Shown here: in pieces, positions 5,898 through 7,177 of the stretch
How the letters are laid out: each line of letters begins with the position of its first letter
Numbering within the stretch: position 1 is the first letter of the stretch
From: Bacteroides sp.
GTDB taxonomy: Bacteria > Bacteroidota > Bacteroidia > Bacteroidales > Bacteroidaceae
Reading direction: 5' to 3'
NCBI GenBank assembly: GCA_017556595.1
Contig: JAFYML010000031.1
Coordinates: 1 to 7,177 of the forward strand
Length of the DNA: 7,177 nt
Translations under genes and position numbers: made by a program
Notes under the pieces: model-generated
Database searches by the model: none
What the model was told of the DNA's origin: nothing
The model's input: only the letters and a program-made list of their open reading frames with translations

Positions 5898-6014
5898 CAA
5901 TAAGCTAACTTCACCCTCTCATCAGCCATTGCAGTGCAGACAATCCGCGGCAGTTCTGCCCTGCAAGGCTTTTCAAAACAAACACAATTTTAATAGTTTA
6001 AATTCTCTATTTTT

Positions 6015-7177
6015 ATGAAAACGAATATTTTACAACGTATATTGTTTCTGCTGATGACACTCTTCAGCTTTCCGGCCTTTGCCGATAATGCACCTACACC
6101 GGTGCTTCCCACTTCGCCCCAAGCGGAATCCATCAAGCGCTATGGTGAATTGGATTTCGATTACTCCATTGGTACGCCCAATATCTCGATACCTTTGTTC
6201 GACATCGACCATCGCGGCTATCAGGTGCCGGTGAAGTTGCAATACATCCCTTCGCCCTTGAAGCCCGGCTATAACTACGATGTATATGGGCATGGTTGGA
6301 ACCTCTCTATCAACAGTTGCATCTCCCGTCGCATCAATTACGAACCCGACGAGACCGCCAACTTCGCTTTGGAGACCAACCAGTTCAGTAACATCTATCG
6401 CACACATGGCAGTGGCATGATGGATTACAACCTTGCTTTCGACCCCTTCAGCGTGACCTTGCCCGACGGTACGGCTTTCGATTTCTATATCGTCAATTAT
6501 ACCGGTACCATCGAGTACATCGTTTCCAACGGTCGCTATGTGCAAATCAGCCACACGAAGAGCAACAATCAGATTACCTCGTTCACCATTACCGACGAAC
6601 AGGGTATTGTCTATACCTTTTCGGGAGCCGATACCTCTTTCCAAGGGAACGGTGCCACCAACTCCACTTACCTAAATACCAATGTATCGTGGAGCCTGAC
6701 CAACATCAAGTTGCCCAACAGCAGCGAGAACATCAGTTTCACCTACGGCAAGACATTGCAGTCGCACTTTGCTGCCTGGGTAGCAGAGCCAACAAGCCGC
6801 TTCAAACGCTTGCACTACGTTAATGAGGCCCCGGCAAACCATTACTTGATAGAGGCTGTGCCCAATTATGAAAGCTATGGCTACAAAATGAAGTTGCTGA
6901 CACAAATCAGTTATGGTTCAACCACGGTAGATTTTACCTATACCAAGTCGGATGAGATGAGCTACAACAATCACATCGCTGCCATTACTATAAAAGACAA
7001 CGGTATGGTGGTTCGCAACTTTCTGTTTGGAATTAGCGAGTCAACGTTAGGCTACCCTGGTGGAAGCGAAAAAATAGGTTCTCTTTATAGTGTAACAGCT
7101 CAAGGTCCTGATTCGGGTGAGGAGGGCATGACCTATCGTTGCGAATATCAAGCAAAGAATAGTTTCAACGGTGTTGA
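6015..7177 (+). CDS. N-terminal part of a secreted RHS/YD-repeat family protein (3' end outside window)
   Basis: Translated by hand, the frame from ATG 6015 stays open for 387 codons to the window end. Residues 1-23 form a Sec signal peptide (hydrophobic core ILFLLMTLF, cleavage expected after AFA). The mature start carries the block typical of Bacteroidetes RHS-type proteins: PTSPQAESIKRYGELDFDYS (31-50), GTPNISIPLF (53-62), VPVKLQYIPS (71-80) and GHGWNLSINSCISRR (92-106), where relatives usually have GLGWSL-type residues followed by ITR. The rest seen here is beta-rich (TLPDGTAFDF, ITDEQGIVYTFSG, ISFTYGK), the usual N-terminal scaffold. In such proteins the YD repeats and a variable, sometimes toxic, C-terminal domain come much later, outside this window. 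It starts 117 bp after the small ORF stop; no -7 box is clear in that gap, so read-through from the HU promoter is possible. Toxin versus structural role is undetermined. Confidence 0.85.
   Translation, partial: MKTNILQRILFLLMTLFSFPAFADNAPTPVLPTSPQAESIKRYGELDFDYSIGTPNISIPLFDIDHRGYQVPVKLQYIPSPLKPGYNYDVYGHGWNLSINSCISRRINYEPDETANFALETNQFSNIYRTHGSGMMDYNLAFDPFSVTLPDGTAFDFYIVNYTGTIEYIVSNGRYVQISHTKSNNQITSFTITDEQGIVYTFSGADTSFQGNGATNSTYLNTNVSWSLTNIKLPNSSENISFTYGKTLQSHFAAWVAEPTSRFKRLHYVNEAPANHYLIEAVPNYESYGYKMKLLTQISYGSTTVDFTYTKSDEMSYNNHIAAITIKDNGMVVRNFLFGISESTLGYPGGSEKIGSLYSVTAQGPDSGEEGMTYRCEYQAKNSFNGV

Noticed and set aside
5929..5966. Terminator hairpin between the small ORF and the RHS-type gene
   Set aside because: TTGCAG/CTGCAA (5929-5934 and 5961-5966) encloses a GGCAG-TT-CTGCC hairpin, but a 14-nt bulge separates the stems, the inner loop is only 2 nt, and just a short T run follows. 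Too weak to call.
6030..6644. 204-aa minus-strand ORF opposite the RHS-type gene
   Set aside because: The plus-strand frame carries a signal peptide and recognisable RHS N-terminal motifs; the minus-strand product is low in recognisable structure and is a shadow.

Overview
The window looks like chromosomal DNA of a member of the Bacteroidales (Bacteroides/Prevotella type). Support for this: a lipoprotein GH3 glucosidase paired with a PF00756-type esterase; an HU-like protein of the Bacteroidetes-specific type with an acidic tail; a DUF5675-type protein; the start of a Bacteroidetes-style RHS/YD-repeat protein; AT-rich translation starts without Shine-Dalgarno sequences; and three good matches to the Bacteroidetes -7 promoter box TAnnTTTG. 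I cannot name genus or species.

Layout. (a) 1-2659, + strand: the 3' end of a serine esterase and, 22 nt later, a complete GH3 beta-glycosidase lipoprotein. They look like the end of a polysaccharide-utilisation operon. It closes with a perfect 16-bp-stem hairpin (2675-2710) that sits between convergent genes and can serve both strands. (b) 2715-4707, - strand: a DUF5675-type protein whose His...Gly-Cys motif recalls L,D-transpeptidases, and an unrecognised 454-aa protein, each with its own promoter match. (c) 4708-5246: a 539-bp non-coding region holding the divergent promoters, a 90-bp stretch at 20% GC, a (CG)5 block, a tandem array of seven 22-bp units, and a perfect 16-bp palindrome. (d) 5247-5897, + strand: the HU-like gene and a 43-codon small ORF with a hydrophobic N-terminal half and a Lys/Glu tail. 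(e) 6015-7177, + strand: the N-terminal 387 codons of a secreted RHS/YD-repeat family protein that runs off the window.

How they may work together. The esterase and GH3 enzyme probably deacylate and hydrolyse plant or host glycans at the cell surface or in the periplasm. The block from 2715 to 5897 resembles a recurrent Bacteroidales accessory neighbourhood: an HU-like gene, a tiny hydrophobic ORF and a peptidoglycan-type enzyme, whose collective role is not established as far as I know. The most unusual feature is the 22-bp array. Its period is exact over seven units and is not a multiple of three. Two units have become perfect palindromes, one built from each half of the consensus. Together with the adjacent AT-rich tract it looks like a protein-binding array, or even an iteron-type origin, rather than coding DNA.
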